DNA from: Azadirachta indica
Lineage: Eukaryota > Streptophyta > Magnoliopsida > Sapindales > Meliaceae
Direction: 5' to 3'
NCBI GenBank assembly: GCA_022749755.1
Contig: CM040442.1
Location: 12,126,457-12,190,456 of the forward strand
Length of the DNA stretch: 64,000 nucleotides
The notes below the pieces were generated by a model. It was not told the origin of the DNA, searched no databases, and saw only the letters and a program-made list of their open reading frames with translations. Shown here in pieces: positions 10,655 to 20,583 of the stretch. Both the position numbers and the translations under genes were made by a program. Position 1 is the stretch's first letter; each line of letters begins with the position of its first letter.

Positions 10655-11275
10655 AAATGATTCATGAAGATTCTTTCTTGATGACATCACTTCTTATTCC
10701 TGGCCCGGAAGCACCAAGTAGGGATATTGATGTGTATTTATGACCATTGATCAATGAATTAAAAGAGCTCTAGATTGATGATGGTATAGATATATATGAT
10801 ATATTTAAAGAAGAAACCTTTCGTTACATGCATGTGTTATGTGGACAGTGAACGACTTTCTTGCATATGAAAACTTGTTTGGTTGGAATATCAAGAGTTA
10901 TAAGGTATGTCAAGTTTGTAATAGGAATACGTCTTCTAGACCTTTAACTAACAAAATATGTAGTATGGGTTACCATTGATTCCTACCAATAAATCATTGT
11001 TGGCATAAAAGTAAACAATTTGATGGGAAATGAGAAGAAAAAGTGCTCTAAAGGTGTTGTCTAGGTTTGGTAGACACGTTAATTTTAGGAAAAATCCAAA
11101 TTGTGTTGATTGAAAAAGAAAATGTTCTCATGGAGAGATGAAGTGGGCCAAAAAAATATTGTTTTATTTAGGATATTGGTCTTCTTTGAAAATACGTCAT
11201 AATCTTGATGTAATGCATATGGAGAAGAACATATGTAATAGCATTGTGGGGACATTGTTGAGTATCATTGGAAAA
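10655..11275 (+). pseudogene. CACTA transposase TNP2, core region (copy A)
   Basis: Reading resumes on plus with EDSFLMTSLLIPGPEAPSRD and IDVYL (family: SLLIPGP.APG.DIDVYL), then a LINELKEL block with stops, GYKVCQVC-like and SYMGHRRFLP-like remnants (shifted), and near 11150-11275 a clear RHNLDVMHMEKNICNSIVGTLL block (family: HNLDVMHIEKN.C...LGTLL). At least four in-frame stops or frameshifts are visible. TNP2 is the transposase of En/Spm-type CACTA elements. This part should directly follow 9170; the intervening 1.5 kb is the inverted arm. Confidence 0.85.
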
Positions 11276-11279
11276 AAAT

Positions 11280-11560
11280 AAAGACACTTCTAAGGCTTGA
11301 TTAGATTTGACAAACATGAAAATCAAGAAAATTCCAAACATGAAAATAAAGACATTCAGTGGTTTGTATTGGAAGAAGATTTAGATAATAGACAATTTCA
11401 TCGAGATGATGTGAATCTCGATGTAATTGATCGTGGTGCAACACGAAATGAAGGATTAATAATTGAAGACTGACATTTGTGATGATGGGGAAGAAGACAA
11501 AACATAGAGTTTATTGTAGTGATAATGAAGAAATTGCACCAGCAAATGATGATAGTGATG
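11280..11560 (+). pseudogene. Likely TNP2 C-terminal tail
   Basis: A short acidic reading at about 11345-11470 (DIQWFVLEEDLDNRQF, then VIDRGATRNEG) resembles the acidic C-terminal tail near the DUF4216 region of TNP2 proteins, where a WYVV..K.R motif occurs. It would imply that the middle of the transposase, including most of the catalytic part, was deleted near 11280. The match is weak, so the call is tentative. Confidence 0.35.
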
Positions 11561-11971
11561 TTGATTAATCATAGATACAACGTAGATGGTAACACTTATT
11601 TTTTGGTACATATTGCAATAAAACAAATGATTTTTTACTTATACTCCTATTTTCATTATAGTTACAAAATTTATGTTGCTGATTTTGTCATTGTTTCAAT
11701 TTTCTATTATGTAGGATGTGAAGGATGATATATTACCTACATTAACTCATAAAAACCTCTAGTAAAGATATATGCTTTGCTTCCGAGTCTGGCTTCCACT
11801 GCTCTTGCAAAGGTTTGCTTCATAGATTTTAAAATAATACATATATCTATGTAACTTTTTACCATGCTTCTAGAATTCAAGCAAGAGAGATCAAATTTCT
11901 AGGAGACGTATCGACAGGCATCTTTATGGATATCGTGTGCTGGCAAGAGAACTCCAAATCTAGGTAACTAC
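11561..11971. other. No gene recognised; LINE target region
   Basis: Some exon-like sequence near 11880-11960 (basic reading with RRRIDRHLYGYRVL) ends at a 'ctaggtaac' splice-donor-like site, but I cannot assign it. It continues after the LINE at 12675. Confidence 0.25.
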
Positions 11972-11986
11972 GAGTTCTTGGCTAAA
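11972..11986 (+). repeat. Left target-site duplication of the LINE
   Basis: GAGTTCTTGGCTAAA, 15 bases, repeated exactly at 12660-12674 immediately after the poly(A) tract. Confidence 0.95.
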
Positions 11987-12659
11987 TGCTTAATATAGGT
12001 TCCATTAAGCAGGGTGTATTCCTTAGGCTGTGTTTCACGCTTTTTTATGTTAGGTTATGTATGTTTGGCTTGCTGGTGCTGCTGTGTCTTGTAGAACACT
12101 ACCTGCTGACGCTGGTTTAATGCTTTTGGTGCGATGGATAATTGTTTGACATGTTTTTTTTGGATGAGGCATGTTGGATTGCTAGTAGTCTGCTTCTGCA
12201 AGTTGAATTGCTGGCTTGTAACTTCAAAGAGGTTATGCAAGTCAAGTTACAGGTTTTCTGGTTTGTTATTTTTGGCAAGATGGTTGCATGTCTAGCTGGC
12301 TATTCTGGGGTAGACATGCAGGCATCAGATTGTTCTTTTTTTTTTTTTTAATAGTACCGGTTGCATTGGTGTGTTAGGCATCCTGGATGAAGGTTTTTTG
12401 TTAGTGGACTCTGCTTGTTGGCTTGATAGGTTCTGCCTGCTGGGAAGATTGCTGGAATTGATATTTGTTCCGTTTGATTTAATTGTTTTGTCCTGTCTTC
12501 CTTGCTGTGAGTCTGTGACTAGGTTGCAGTTTTCTCATTCGTATTCATGTTTTCATGATTTTTTGGGCCTTTTTGTGCTCCATATTCTTTGTACCTTTTC
12601 TTTTTATTCAATATTATTGCTGTAGGTAACTGCCTGGAATTTATTTAAAAAAAAAAAAA
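11987..12659 (+). mobile_element. 5'-truncated LINE (L1-like) 3' end with poly(A)
   Basis: A 673-bp insertion lies between two perfect 15-bp copies of GAGTTCTTGGCTAAA and ends in 13 A residues (12647-12659). That is the hallmark of target-primed reverse transcription. The body is rich in CTGCTTG/GCTGCTGG words and ends with 'tttgtaccttttctttttattcaatattattgctg', which resembles plant L1 3' untranslated regions. No reverse-transcriptase coding sequence remains. A SINE is unlikely because there is no tRNA-like head. Another T-run at 12337-12350 is internal. Confidence 0.85.
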
Positions 12660-12674
12660 GAGTTCTTGGCTAAA
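12660..12674 (+). repeat. Right target-site duplication of the LINE
   Basis: Exact repeat of 11972-11986. Confidence 0.95.
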
Positions 12675-13442
12675 GATTAATTCATATAAATATTCGCATT
12701 TTTGTTTCATTTGAAGTAATATTGTTGCATGATAAGCTATAATTACTCTTAGAGAAGTTTGTTGAGAAGTTACTGAGTGATTCATTCAATTTATGTTGTT
12801 TACATAGGGAAGCCTGAAAAAAGTAATGGCTACTTAATGTCAGCATAGATGGTGGTCCCAATCAGTAGCGTGTGGGTGTAAGCTTATAAGCTACCTTGTT
12901 TTATGTTCTTATCGAATCCTAGATAAAAGAAAATTTTCTTCTATAGTTAACTGCAATTTACCAGTCGTTTCAGAGTTAATGACTAATTGATTGTCGCTCT
13001 CTCTACACGATAACCTATGTATTTGAAGTTACATGTTCTGCCTAGATTTCTTTACAGCAATGTACAAAAGGATCCCAAGTCTGCTATTATGTCTATTGTT
13101 ATTATGATAAATATTTACAATAAATTTTGGTTGAATGTTATTTTTATTCATGTCATAATTAAGTGGATATATTCAAGTCTGACAAGCTCACGGTGTATGC
13201 TTAAAGAATGGTTTCTCAGTAATGTCAAAGTCTGCAATGTGGTTTGATTCTGGTACACTCATATCCTTTCATAAGTTTTTCTACTATAATTTGATTGATT
13301 TGCATTATATATTGTCAACAAAATCAATGAATTGAGGCTAATATTTAGTGTGCTTGGGAACTGATAGGCAGGAAACTTTTTTGGCGTATTTGTTTGGAGT
13401 GAGAGAGCCTGGTTTCTATGAACCTATTGTGACTTCTCACCA
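12675..13442. other. No gene recognised
   Basis: Moderately AT-rich, with no recognisable protein. It continues the sequence interrupted by the LINE. Confidence 0.4.
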
Positions 13443-14125
13443 CAATCCTCTCTTGATCTCCTCCCTTCTTAACTCTTAAAGAGATATTGACACGTATTAA
13501 CATTTAAAATAAAAAGTTAAGATTTAATTTTAATAAATTTTATCTATTTACTATTAAAATTTATTATAGTTAAAAGTAAAAATTATTATCTTTTGTATAG
13601 CTCTTAAAAGCTACAATTAATTGCCATCGCTTGTCACCACCAACCGCCATTGACCTGTTGGTGAATGACATCTTTTGAGAAACCGTAAATACCACTAAAT
13701 CCTTGTTGAGTACCCCACGTAATGGTATTATTATTATTTTCATTTAAGCAACTGTTTGACATAGATATAAAATTAAATTTTTAAGTTTTAAATATTTAAC
13801 TTTAGATCTACCAACAGTTGCTCAAACAAAAATAATAATAGTACCATGTCTATAGTACTCAATAAGAATTTCGGTAGTATTTATAAATTTTTAAACAAAT
13901 ATCATTAATTGGTGGTTAATGGTGATCAACGGTGAACGGTGGCTTTAAGTAGTAAAATAAAAATAATAATTTTTACTTTTAACTGTAGTACATTAAATAG
14001 TAAATAGATAAATATTATTAAAATTAAACCTCAACTTTTCATTTTAAATGTTAACACATGTCAACATCTCCTTAAAAGTCAAGGAGGGAGGAGACCAAGA
14101 CTGGATCCTTATCCCCTTTGTTTAT
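13443..14125. mobile_element. Palindromic MITE, about 680 bp
   Basis: Two arms of about 330 bp (13443-13790 and 13795-14125) are reverse complements with almost no loop. Paired landmarks: 'ctatttactatt' (13547) with 'aatagtaaatag' (13994), 'gttaaaagtaaaaattatta' (13569) with its complement (13961), and 'ctaaatccttgttgagta' (13694) with 'tactcaataagaatttcggtag' (13856). A related palindrome lies at about 39060-39730. No coding capacity. The class of autonomous partner is unknown. Confidence 0.8.
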
Positions 14126-14878
14126 GCATTGCCTTACTAAGCTTTTATTCTCGTGTAGATAGGAGAGAGAATCTCAAGCTTTTGGAGTTCGTTGTGTCTT
14201 TCTATGCTTTTCATTCATTTGTTAATCATCTAAAACCTCTGTAGTGATGTTTTGAGTCAAATGTGATTTTGGAGATGGAGAATAAAAAGAAATTGATTTC
14301 TCTCTGCTGATTGAACGCTCGAAGAACTCGCAATATGGCTTTGATTGGCTTTTGCAGGTTGTGCTTTCTCGAATGTAATTCTAATTCACATATTATATTT
14401 TGTAACCTGTTTCTTTTGTATATGTAGATGTATTTCTCAAGAGCAATTGAGAAGGCTTGAGAGATGACCACTTACATCAGAAGTAGTATTTCTTTCTGTT
14501 CTTGGCTTTAATCGTAGAACTTATATTTATTTGGCTGGCTCAAAAAAATATTGAAGAAAGTTTCGGATGCAATCTTTCATCAGCCTCTATCAAAATGTTG
14601 TAACACTGGAAACACTCACAGGAAATGAACTCTAACCCTTCACGAATTTATAATCTTCTAAGGTAAATTAGTATTATGTTAGTTATTATGCCATCAACAT
14701 ATACTTCTTACTTCAGATGTCTATCATACATTTCTTGAAATTTGCTAGAGGTTTCACTAGCATTTCTTTCAGTATTTTACCTGAGCATGTTTAAACAATG
14801 ACTCTTTCCACCATTTTAAGCTTGTATTTAGTGACATGGTGGATTTTGCTCTATATATAACTGGCAGCACTAGATATT

Positions 14879-15125
14879 ATGGCCTGTGCAACTGCTGACG
14901 TCTTTGCAATGTCCGACTCTAGGAGCCAACTAACATCCCTGGCGTTTGGATTCCGAACTTCCTATGACAACGGTGATGTTCCTACATTGCATCCTAACAA
15001 GAAGAGGCTTGCGACAATTTTGTAACAGAATAGTACTACAACATGGAATGATTTTGAAGATAGAGTAAGAAAGAAAATTGAGGAAGGCCAAAGGGTACAC
15101 GTGAGGGGTTTTTCTCCTGCCTGGT
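14879..15125 (+). pseudogene. Unrecognised coding-like stretch with one internal stop
   Basis: From the ATG at 14879 the frame is open for 48 codons to a TAA at 15023. It then reads on in the same frame for about 30 codons with a coding-like, charged pattern (WNDFEDRVRKKIEEGQRV). Codon content and charge look more like a gene than the AT-rich surroundings. I do not recognise the family. It runs into GC-rich LINE-like sequence at about 15110. Confidence 0.3.
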
Positions 15126-15470
15126 TCTGCATGGTTTTGCATGACGCTGGCTGTTGATGCGGGATTCTACAAGTTTGGCGCACAGATTTTCTGCTCTTAG
15201 GTTGTTGGTTTATTCTATTTGGCCTGCTGGTTGTGTGTTTGGATTACTGATTTGCCGCTGAGTTCTAATGGGCTTGTTGATTGTAGCTAGGTCGTATGAT
15301 GTAGTTTATTCAAGATTTATCCATTGATGTATTTTACTTTTACTTTCTTTGTCAAGCCTTTTTGGGCTTTCGTTTCCTTTGTACTGCTCTGTTCTCTCAT
15401 TCATAATATTGTTCTAGGCTTTTGCATAGAGATTATTTACAAAAATAAAAAATAAAAATAATTTCAGCAG
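15110..15470 (+). mobile_element. LINE-like 3' end, second fragment
   Basis: Composition and closing words ('ttgggctttcgtttcctttgtactgct', then an A-rich tail at about 15440-15465) resemble the LINE end at 12540-12659. I could not find a matching target-site duplication, so the limits are approximate. Confidence 0.5.
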
Positions 15471-15529
15471 TAAAATGGAATCCCCAAATTTCTCCCAGTT
15501 TTTATATCATTCGAAGTTTTGAATTTTTT

Positions 15530-15700
15530 CAGTGATAAATCTGGGTCTTGCTTGTGGTTTTCTGATGCTGTTTGCAGCTGTCCTCGCTGTTTTTAATCTT
15601 GCTGTGTTAATGCCTTTTGTCACTGATCTGCGTGTTGCTGCGTGCTGCAAATTGCTGTTTCTTCCTAGCTGCGTAACGTTGCTTCTGCATCCTGTTACAT
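15530..15700 (+). mobile_element. LINE-like CTGCTG-rich fragment
   Basis: A GCTG-rich sequence of the same style as the LINE 3' regions lies directly against the RACK1 fragment, suggesting an insertion or fusion at about 15700. No tail or target duplication seen. Confidence 0.35.
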
Positions 15701-15701
15701 G

Positions 15702-15918
15702 CTGTGGGATTTGGCTGAGGGGAAGAAACTGTACTCATTGGATGCTGAGGCTGTTATTCATGTTGTCTGCTTCAGTCGAATGAGTGTTGATACTGAGCAA
15801 AATTTCAAGATCTGGGATCTTTAGAGCATGACCACTATTTGAGGATCTAAAGATTGAGCTTACAAACGAGGCCAAGAAATCTGAGGCCACCACCACAACC
15901 ACAACTACCAGAAAGAAG
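15702..15918 (+). pseudogene. RACK1 (WD40 scaffold protein) gene fragment
   Basis: The translation matches the sixth-to-seventh blade region of plant RACK1 (receptor for activated C kinase 1, a G-beta-like ribosomal scaffold): [25 protein letters not shown], then [10 protein letters not shown], and after a frameshift EDLKIELTNEAKKSEA followed by a Thr run and RKK. Defects: about four codons missing after VVCFS, GAG changed to TAG after IWDL, and a frameshift before EDLK. A GT donor-like site follows at 15919 ('aaggtataat'), where RACK1 genes plausibly have an intron, so this looks like a captured genomic piece rather than a processed copy. The next exon is not visible downstream. Confidence 0.85.
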
Positions 15919-16179
15919 GTATAATATGAATCTGTTTATTTTCTTTTCTATTTCTTTTCTATTAATATGATAATTACTTTACTACCTTCTCCCATTTGCT
16001 TAATTGCGTGAATAACTAACTATCTTTGAAAATTGTACGTTGTATTGCTCAGAATCCTTGTTGGTTGACCGTTATCTACATTGATCACTGGTAAGCTTAA
16101 AAATTTGCATGGATAATTCTAATCTGACGGGTTAAAAAGTATATAAATGTTTACATATTGTGATATATAATTTGCTCAA

Positions 16180-17000
16180 AATGATGTAATTTATTGTGAT
16201 TAATTATTTTAGTTATAAATAGTTATTTTTTATGACTTCAAACGTTTTCTAGACAATAATATTGGTTGTGAAAGGATAAAGAAAAGGGTCATATCAATTA
16301 CTGTGGCACAATTTTAATTAAAATTTGAAATAAATTAATTTCAATACTTAAAATTATTCTTAACTTCCAAAATGTTTGGTCACAAAAACATTTTTAACTT
16401 TTAAAATATTTAGTTATTAAAAGACTACTTTCAATAAATATTTGGTCATTAAAAGGCAGTATTGACTTTCAAAATATTTGCTCACTAAAAACATTTCTGT
16501 ACTTCCAAAATATTCAGATGTTAAAAATTACTTTTAACTTCAAATTTATTTAGTCACTAGAAAACACTTTTTAATTTTTAAATATTAAGTCACTAAAAAG
16601 CATTTTAATTTCTCAAACTTTTGGTCACTTAAAAATATTTTTAACTTCAAAAATATTTAATCACTAAAAAACACTTTTTATTTTTTCAATATTTAGTCAT
16701 AAAAAGCACTTTTAATTTCTAAAATATTAGTCACTAAAAAAATATTTTTAACTTGCAAAATAGTTGGTCAGTAAAATACACTTTTGACATACAAAATATC
16801 TAGTCACTACATATGACTTATGTTCACTAAAATTTAAAGTCATTAAAGGTGACTAATTTGCGTTATTTGTCATTACATATAATTTATTGTGACTAATTAT
16901 TTTAGTTACAAATTGTTACTTCTTATGACTACTAATATATATCACTATATGTTTTTGGTACAATAATATTGGTTGCAAAAAGGAAAAGAAGAATCCTAAC
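16180..17000. mobile_element. Noncoding element with internal direct repeats
   Basis: About 100 bases at 16180-16290 ('attgtgattaattatttta', then 'acaataatattggttg') recur in the same orientation at 16880-16990. The minisatellite at 16330-16830 lies between them. Words such as 'tagtcactaaa' and 'gtgactaat' are common in plant CACTA/Mutator-derived noncoding elements, but no termini were found. Confidence 0.4.
16330..16830 (+). repeat. AT-rich minisatellite, about 41-bp unit, about 12 units
   Basis: The pattern 'caaaatatttagtcactaaa' followed by a 'aacacttttaactt'-type block repeats with substitutions about a dozen times. Units differ at many positions, so the array is old. Confidence 0.75.
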
Positions 17001-17950
17001 AATTAATAAGAGAAAATATATTATAAATAAATTCAATACTAAAAAAAACTTTTAACTTCCAAAATATGTTATATATATATATATATATATATAGTGATAT
17101 CTACAATTTTAGTACCAAAAACCTTCTAAGAAGGATGTGTTGCTTGAGCGACTATTATTATTTTACTATTATAAGAAACATAAGGTGACTAATCTAAAGT
17201 ATTCAACAACAAAATTATTTTTTACAAAATTTTTTATGTCCCGTAGTTATATTTGTTTAATACAATTAATATAATTTTTGCAATTTTGTAAAATAAGATA
17301 TTTTGGATTGAATTTAGAGAATTTGATTTGTTTACTGTGGATTGTTCAAGTACGATTAAAAGATTACATTATAGATAATTTAGGTTTGGTTTCTGCTATT
17401 TAAATCTTATTATAATTTATTAATGTTGAAAAATTGTGAATAAAGATTATGTTTTCACAATATTATGAATAAATATAATGGCATAATTATTTACCAAAAT
17501 TTGAAATTCTTGCACAAAACTTGAAAACTCTTATATTAATATTGAAATTCTAGCTTCAAAATTAAAATTGGAACTTGAAAGTAATAAAATAAAATTTGTA
17601 AAGTTTAGCATAATAAAATTTCATACTTTTCGATTCATTTTTTTAATTTTTGATTAACAAATTTAGGAAAAAAAATTGATAACTGAAAAAATTTGTGAAT
17701 CTTTTTATATTTAAAAAGAAAGGACTATTTTTTTAAATATTATATTTACAATTAATTCACAACTTCCAAATATGGGTTAGAAATCTACTTGAAATATGTT
17801 GTCTCCTAGATATCTACTACTTAAAACATTGTTTGATACCTGTCCTCATAATAGAGAATAATGTCTTCAAAAGGAAAAATCCTCTCAAAAACTGACCCTA
17901 ACATTAGTGGTGGTGGGGAGGAAATTCTGGCCATATTTCTAAGCGCACTT
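17001..17950. other. AT-rich, no gene recognised
   Basis: Contains a (TA)n run at about 17068-17092. No coding signal is seen until the gypsy RNase H region begins near 17955. Confidence 0.4.
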
Positions 17951-17954
17951 GATA

Positions 17955-19990
17955 ATGGTCTTCACTGATTAACCATTACGGCAGATATTACATAAGCCAA
18001 ACCTTTTGGGGAGATTGGTTAAGTGGTTGGTTAAATTCACCGAGTTTGACATCGACTATTAATGTCACAAAGCTATTAAAGCTCAGGCGTTAGCAGATTT
18101 CATCGCAGAAGGATCAATTTCGAAAAGGATGATGATACTCGAGATAGACGAGCTAACAGCACCTTAGGATGTTGAGAATGTAAAATCAGTGAAATAATCT
18201 GCTCAGGACTGCTTAGCGGAAACAGAAATCGAGGGTACCCCCTTGTTTGAAGACATTGCCAAACAAGGCATAAGGGAAGAATGAGGAGGCTTGGAATTGT
18301 GGCTCTTGTACGTAGATGAAGCATCAAATGCTCAAGGCGGGGGAGCTGGTCTAGCCTTAATTGGGCCAGGAAATGAGGAACTAACCTATGCCTTACACTT
18401 TAACTTTAAGGGGACTAATAACGAAGTAGAATATGAGACTTTACTAACAGGACTTGGCCTGGCCTTGTCAGTTGGGGCAGAACAACTCGAAGTAAGAAGA
18501 GATTCACAACTGTTGTTAAATTAGGTTTCGGAAAAATTCTAAGCAAAAGGGGAAAACATGAATGTGTATTTGAGTAGGCTAATGGAATTACTGAAGTGTT
18601 TCAAGAGAGTTATAGTAACTCAGGTTCTCCGAATGGAAAATGCCAAAGCAGATGCCCTAGCCAAAGCGAAAGTTTCCCATGGAAATATTGCATCGGAAAA
18701 GTGTGGAAAAGGCAGAGGTAGAGCTAAACCAGGTTAGTATAGCGTACTAGGCTTAAACTTAGATGGATCCAATCCGAGAATATATTCTCATGGGAAAGTT
18801 ACCTAAGGATAAAAAGGAGGCCAAAAAACTCAAGAGTAGATCCTTGCATTACTAAGTGGTTGATAGGTATTGTATAAACAAGGATTTGGGCTACCCTATT
18901 TACGGTGTGTCAATGAGAAAGAAGTAGATTACATGCTTAGAGAAGTCTAAATGGGTAGCTGTGGTGATCACGGAGGCGGCAGGTCTTTGGCATACCGCAT
19001 CTTACGCCAAGGATACTATTGGCTGACGCTACATTGTGATGCAACAAGAACATCACAATCTTGTCGGAGTTGTCAACTTCATCTAGACATCCCAAGACAG
19101 CCCTCTGAAAAACTCACTCCTTTACTCAGCCCATGGCCTTTTACTCAGTAGGGACTCGAATTAATCAGCCCATTGCTAATAGGACGTACTCAGATGAAGT
19201 ACGCGATTGCAGCAATTGATTACTTTATGAAATGGGCAGAGGCAAAACCACTGGCCACGATAACAGAAACCAAGACGACCACTTTCATAGAAAGGAACAT
19301 AATTTATCGATTTGAGATCCCACATACACTAATTGTTGACAACGAAAAATAGTTTGACAATGCGAGATTCAGAGAATTTTGTGCCGACCTTAGCATCAAC
19401 CTTAGATTTGTGTCTCTTGCTTATCCCAAAGCAAATGGGAAGGTGGAAGCAGTGAACAAAAATTGTTAAGAAGGTACTACAGAGGCAACTCGAGGAGAAG
19501 AAAGGAAGATGGGTGGATAAGTTGCATCAAGTCCTTTGGGCTTACTACACAATAGTGAGAACAGCAACTGGCGAGATGCCCTACTCATTAGCATTCGGTT
19601 GTGAAGCAGTAATACCGGTGGAGATAAGGATGCCCTTATTTAGAGTAAAACACTTTGATGAGCTAAAGAATAGTAAGGCAATAAAGTTAAACTTGAATTT
19701 GTCAAATGAAAAAGGGGACCAGGTGCTTATTGGGACGGCTGCCTATCAACAAAGGGTAGTAAAGTACTAAAACTCCAGAGTCTGTTTAAGAGCTTTCCGA
19801 GAAAGAGATTTGGTGTAGTGAGGTGTTACCCAAAACATTAAGGTACTCGGAGAAGGGGCTTTAGGAAATAATTAGGAAGGTCTGTATAAAGTAATCAGGG
19901 TTGTCAAGTCGGGGGTCTATAAGTTGAACACCTTTACGGGAAAGAAGTCAAGAAACTATAAAACTTAGAGATGTTAAAGAAATACTAACC
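17955..19990 (+). pseudogene. Ty3/gypsy Tat-lineage pol: RNase H and integrase
   Basis: In order: end of the RT-linked RNase H (GRLVKWLVKFTEFDIDY at about 18015-18060, then KAQALADFIAEGS); a second RNase H-like domain (LYVDEASNAQGGGAGLALIG at 18300-18360, NNEVEYETLLTGL, VRRDSQLLLN), with the usual catalytic D-G changed to D-E; the tail motif NAKADALAKAK; an integrase zinc-binding region (GRSLAYRILRQGYYW, then CRSCQ); the integrase core (YAIAAIDYFMKWAEA at 19200; FDNARFREFCADL; ANGKVEAVNK); and the GCEAVIPVEI block at 19590-19625, followed by a degraded C-terminus. Stops occur at several sites (for example near 18525 and 19150). Gag, protease and RT are missing upstream. Confidence 0.9.
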
Positions 19991-20009
19991 TTGAGGCGAT
20001 TATAGCTTA

Positions 20010-20330
20010 AAAAGATCTGACCTCAATTCAGATCATATGTTGATTATTTGGCCATGTAATTTCATATACAGATCAACTGCAATGATTAGAAGTTGTTGAA
20101 TTTGATTTCGTTTAACAGTTATTGTAACAAGGTTTGACCTCAGTTCAGGCCAGACAACAAAAGAAATAAAGTTCATTATTTCAAAACATGACCATCTCAA
20201 AACATATGAACTCAGTTTAGATCAAATAATAAGAGCATCACATCAATTTTAGATTTAATACAAACTTTCTTTATTGTTAAACCTGACCTAAGTTTGGGAC
20301 ATAGAATGATTAACTTAGAACAAATCAATT
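20010..20330 (+). repeat. Post-pol spacer with a recurring GACCTCAGTTCAG motif
   Basis: Variants of 'gacctcagttcagatc' occur near 20019, 20134, 20209 and 20284 (imperfect). They separate the pol end from the antisense ORF. Such spacer repeats are familiar in Tat-type elements; function unknown. Confidence 0.5.
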
Positions 20331-20583
20331 ATTATTATTATTTCCTACCTATTCTGATAAGTCAATAGCAAAAGAAAAAGGTGAAGAAAATACATATCTT
20401 TGTTGATGAAGTAATCATTTACATTTTAAAGAAAAAGGTTTTATAGAGATTATTGAGCATCTTTAGAGAGGATATAATACCAAAGGTTGAAGACATAGAA
20501 GAAGGTATGGTTGGTTAAACAGGGCTATAGGTTAGCTCTTTAACAGGTGTCTCCCCAAGGCTTTCAGCATTTGGTATAGCAAG

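Larger units (their letters stand above)
8045..10655. repeat. 2.6-kb palindrome within the TNP2 gene (copy A)
   Basis: The sequence from about 8045 to 9165 recurs as its reverse complement from about 9175 to 10655. Paired landmarks: 'gcaaggatacaaaataat' at 8045 with its complement near 10630; 'cctttagagaaataaaa' near 8240 with its complement near 10440; 'gatgatgtcaagtcctt' at 8592 with its complement near 9760; 'gcaattttttaggga' near 8930 with its complement near 9280. The right arm is longer because the left arm has lost segments still present in copy B's left arm. Confidence 0.85.
2262..11560 (+). mobile_element. Composite CACTA-related element, copy A
   Basis: A stretch of about 9.3 kb. 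Its first 7.6 kb recurs in the same orientation at 56328-64000, interrupted by copy-specific indels. Order in A: inverted-duplicated unknown gene (2560-4022), GGCCCA-rich stretch, AT-rich block (4360-6480), an extra segment of about 340 bp missing in B (about 6507-6846), GC-rich tandem repeats (6980-7245), conserved leader-like ORF (7461-7784), TNP2 5' part, an inverted copy of it, then TNP2 downstream part and a likely C-terminal tail. TNP2 places it in the CACTA/En-Spm superfamily. I could not find CACTA terminal inverted repeats or a 3-bp target duplication, so the outer limits are approximate and more than one nested element may be present. Confidence 0.6.

Noticed and set aside
12055..12625. 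ORFs of 61-84 codons within the LINE insertion
   Set aside because: They fall in the 3' untranslated region of a truncated LINE bounded by target duplications and have low-complexity Cys/Leu-rich translations.
15532..15783. 83-codon plus ORF over the RACK1 fragment
   Set aside because: It is a different frame from the one matching RACK1 and reads through LINE-like sequence.
18100..18327. Minus ORF opposite the gypsy RNase H
   Set aside because: Shadow of the plus-strand pol reading, which has clear domain motifs.
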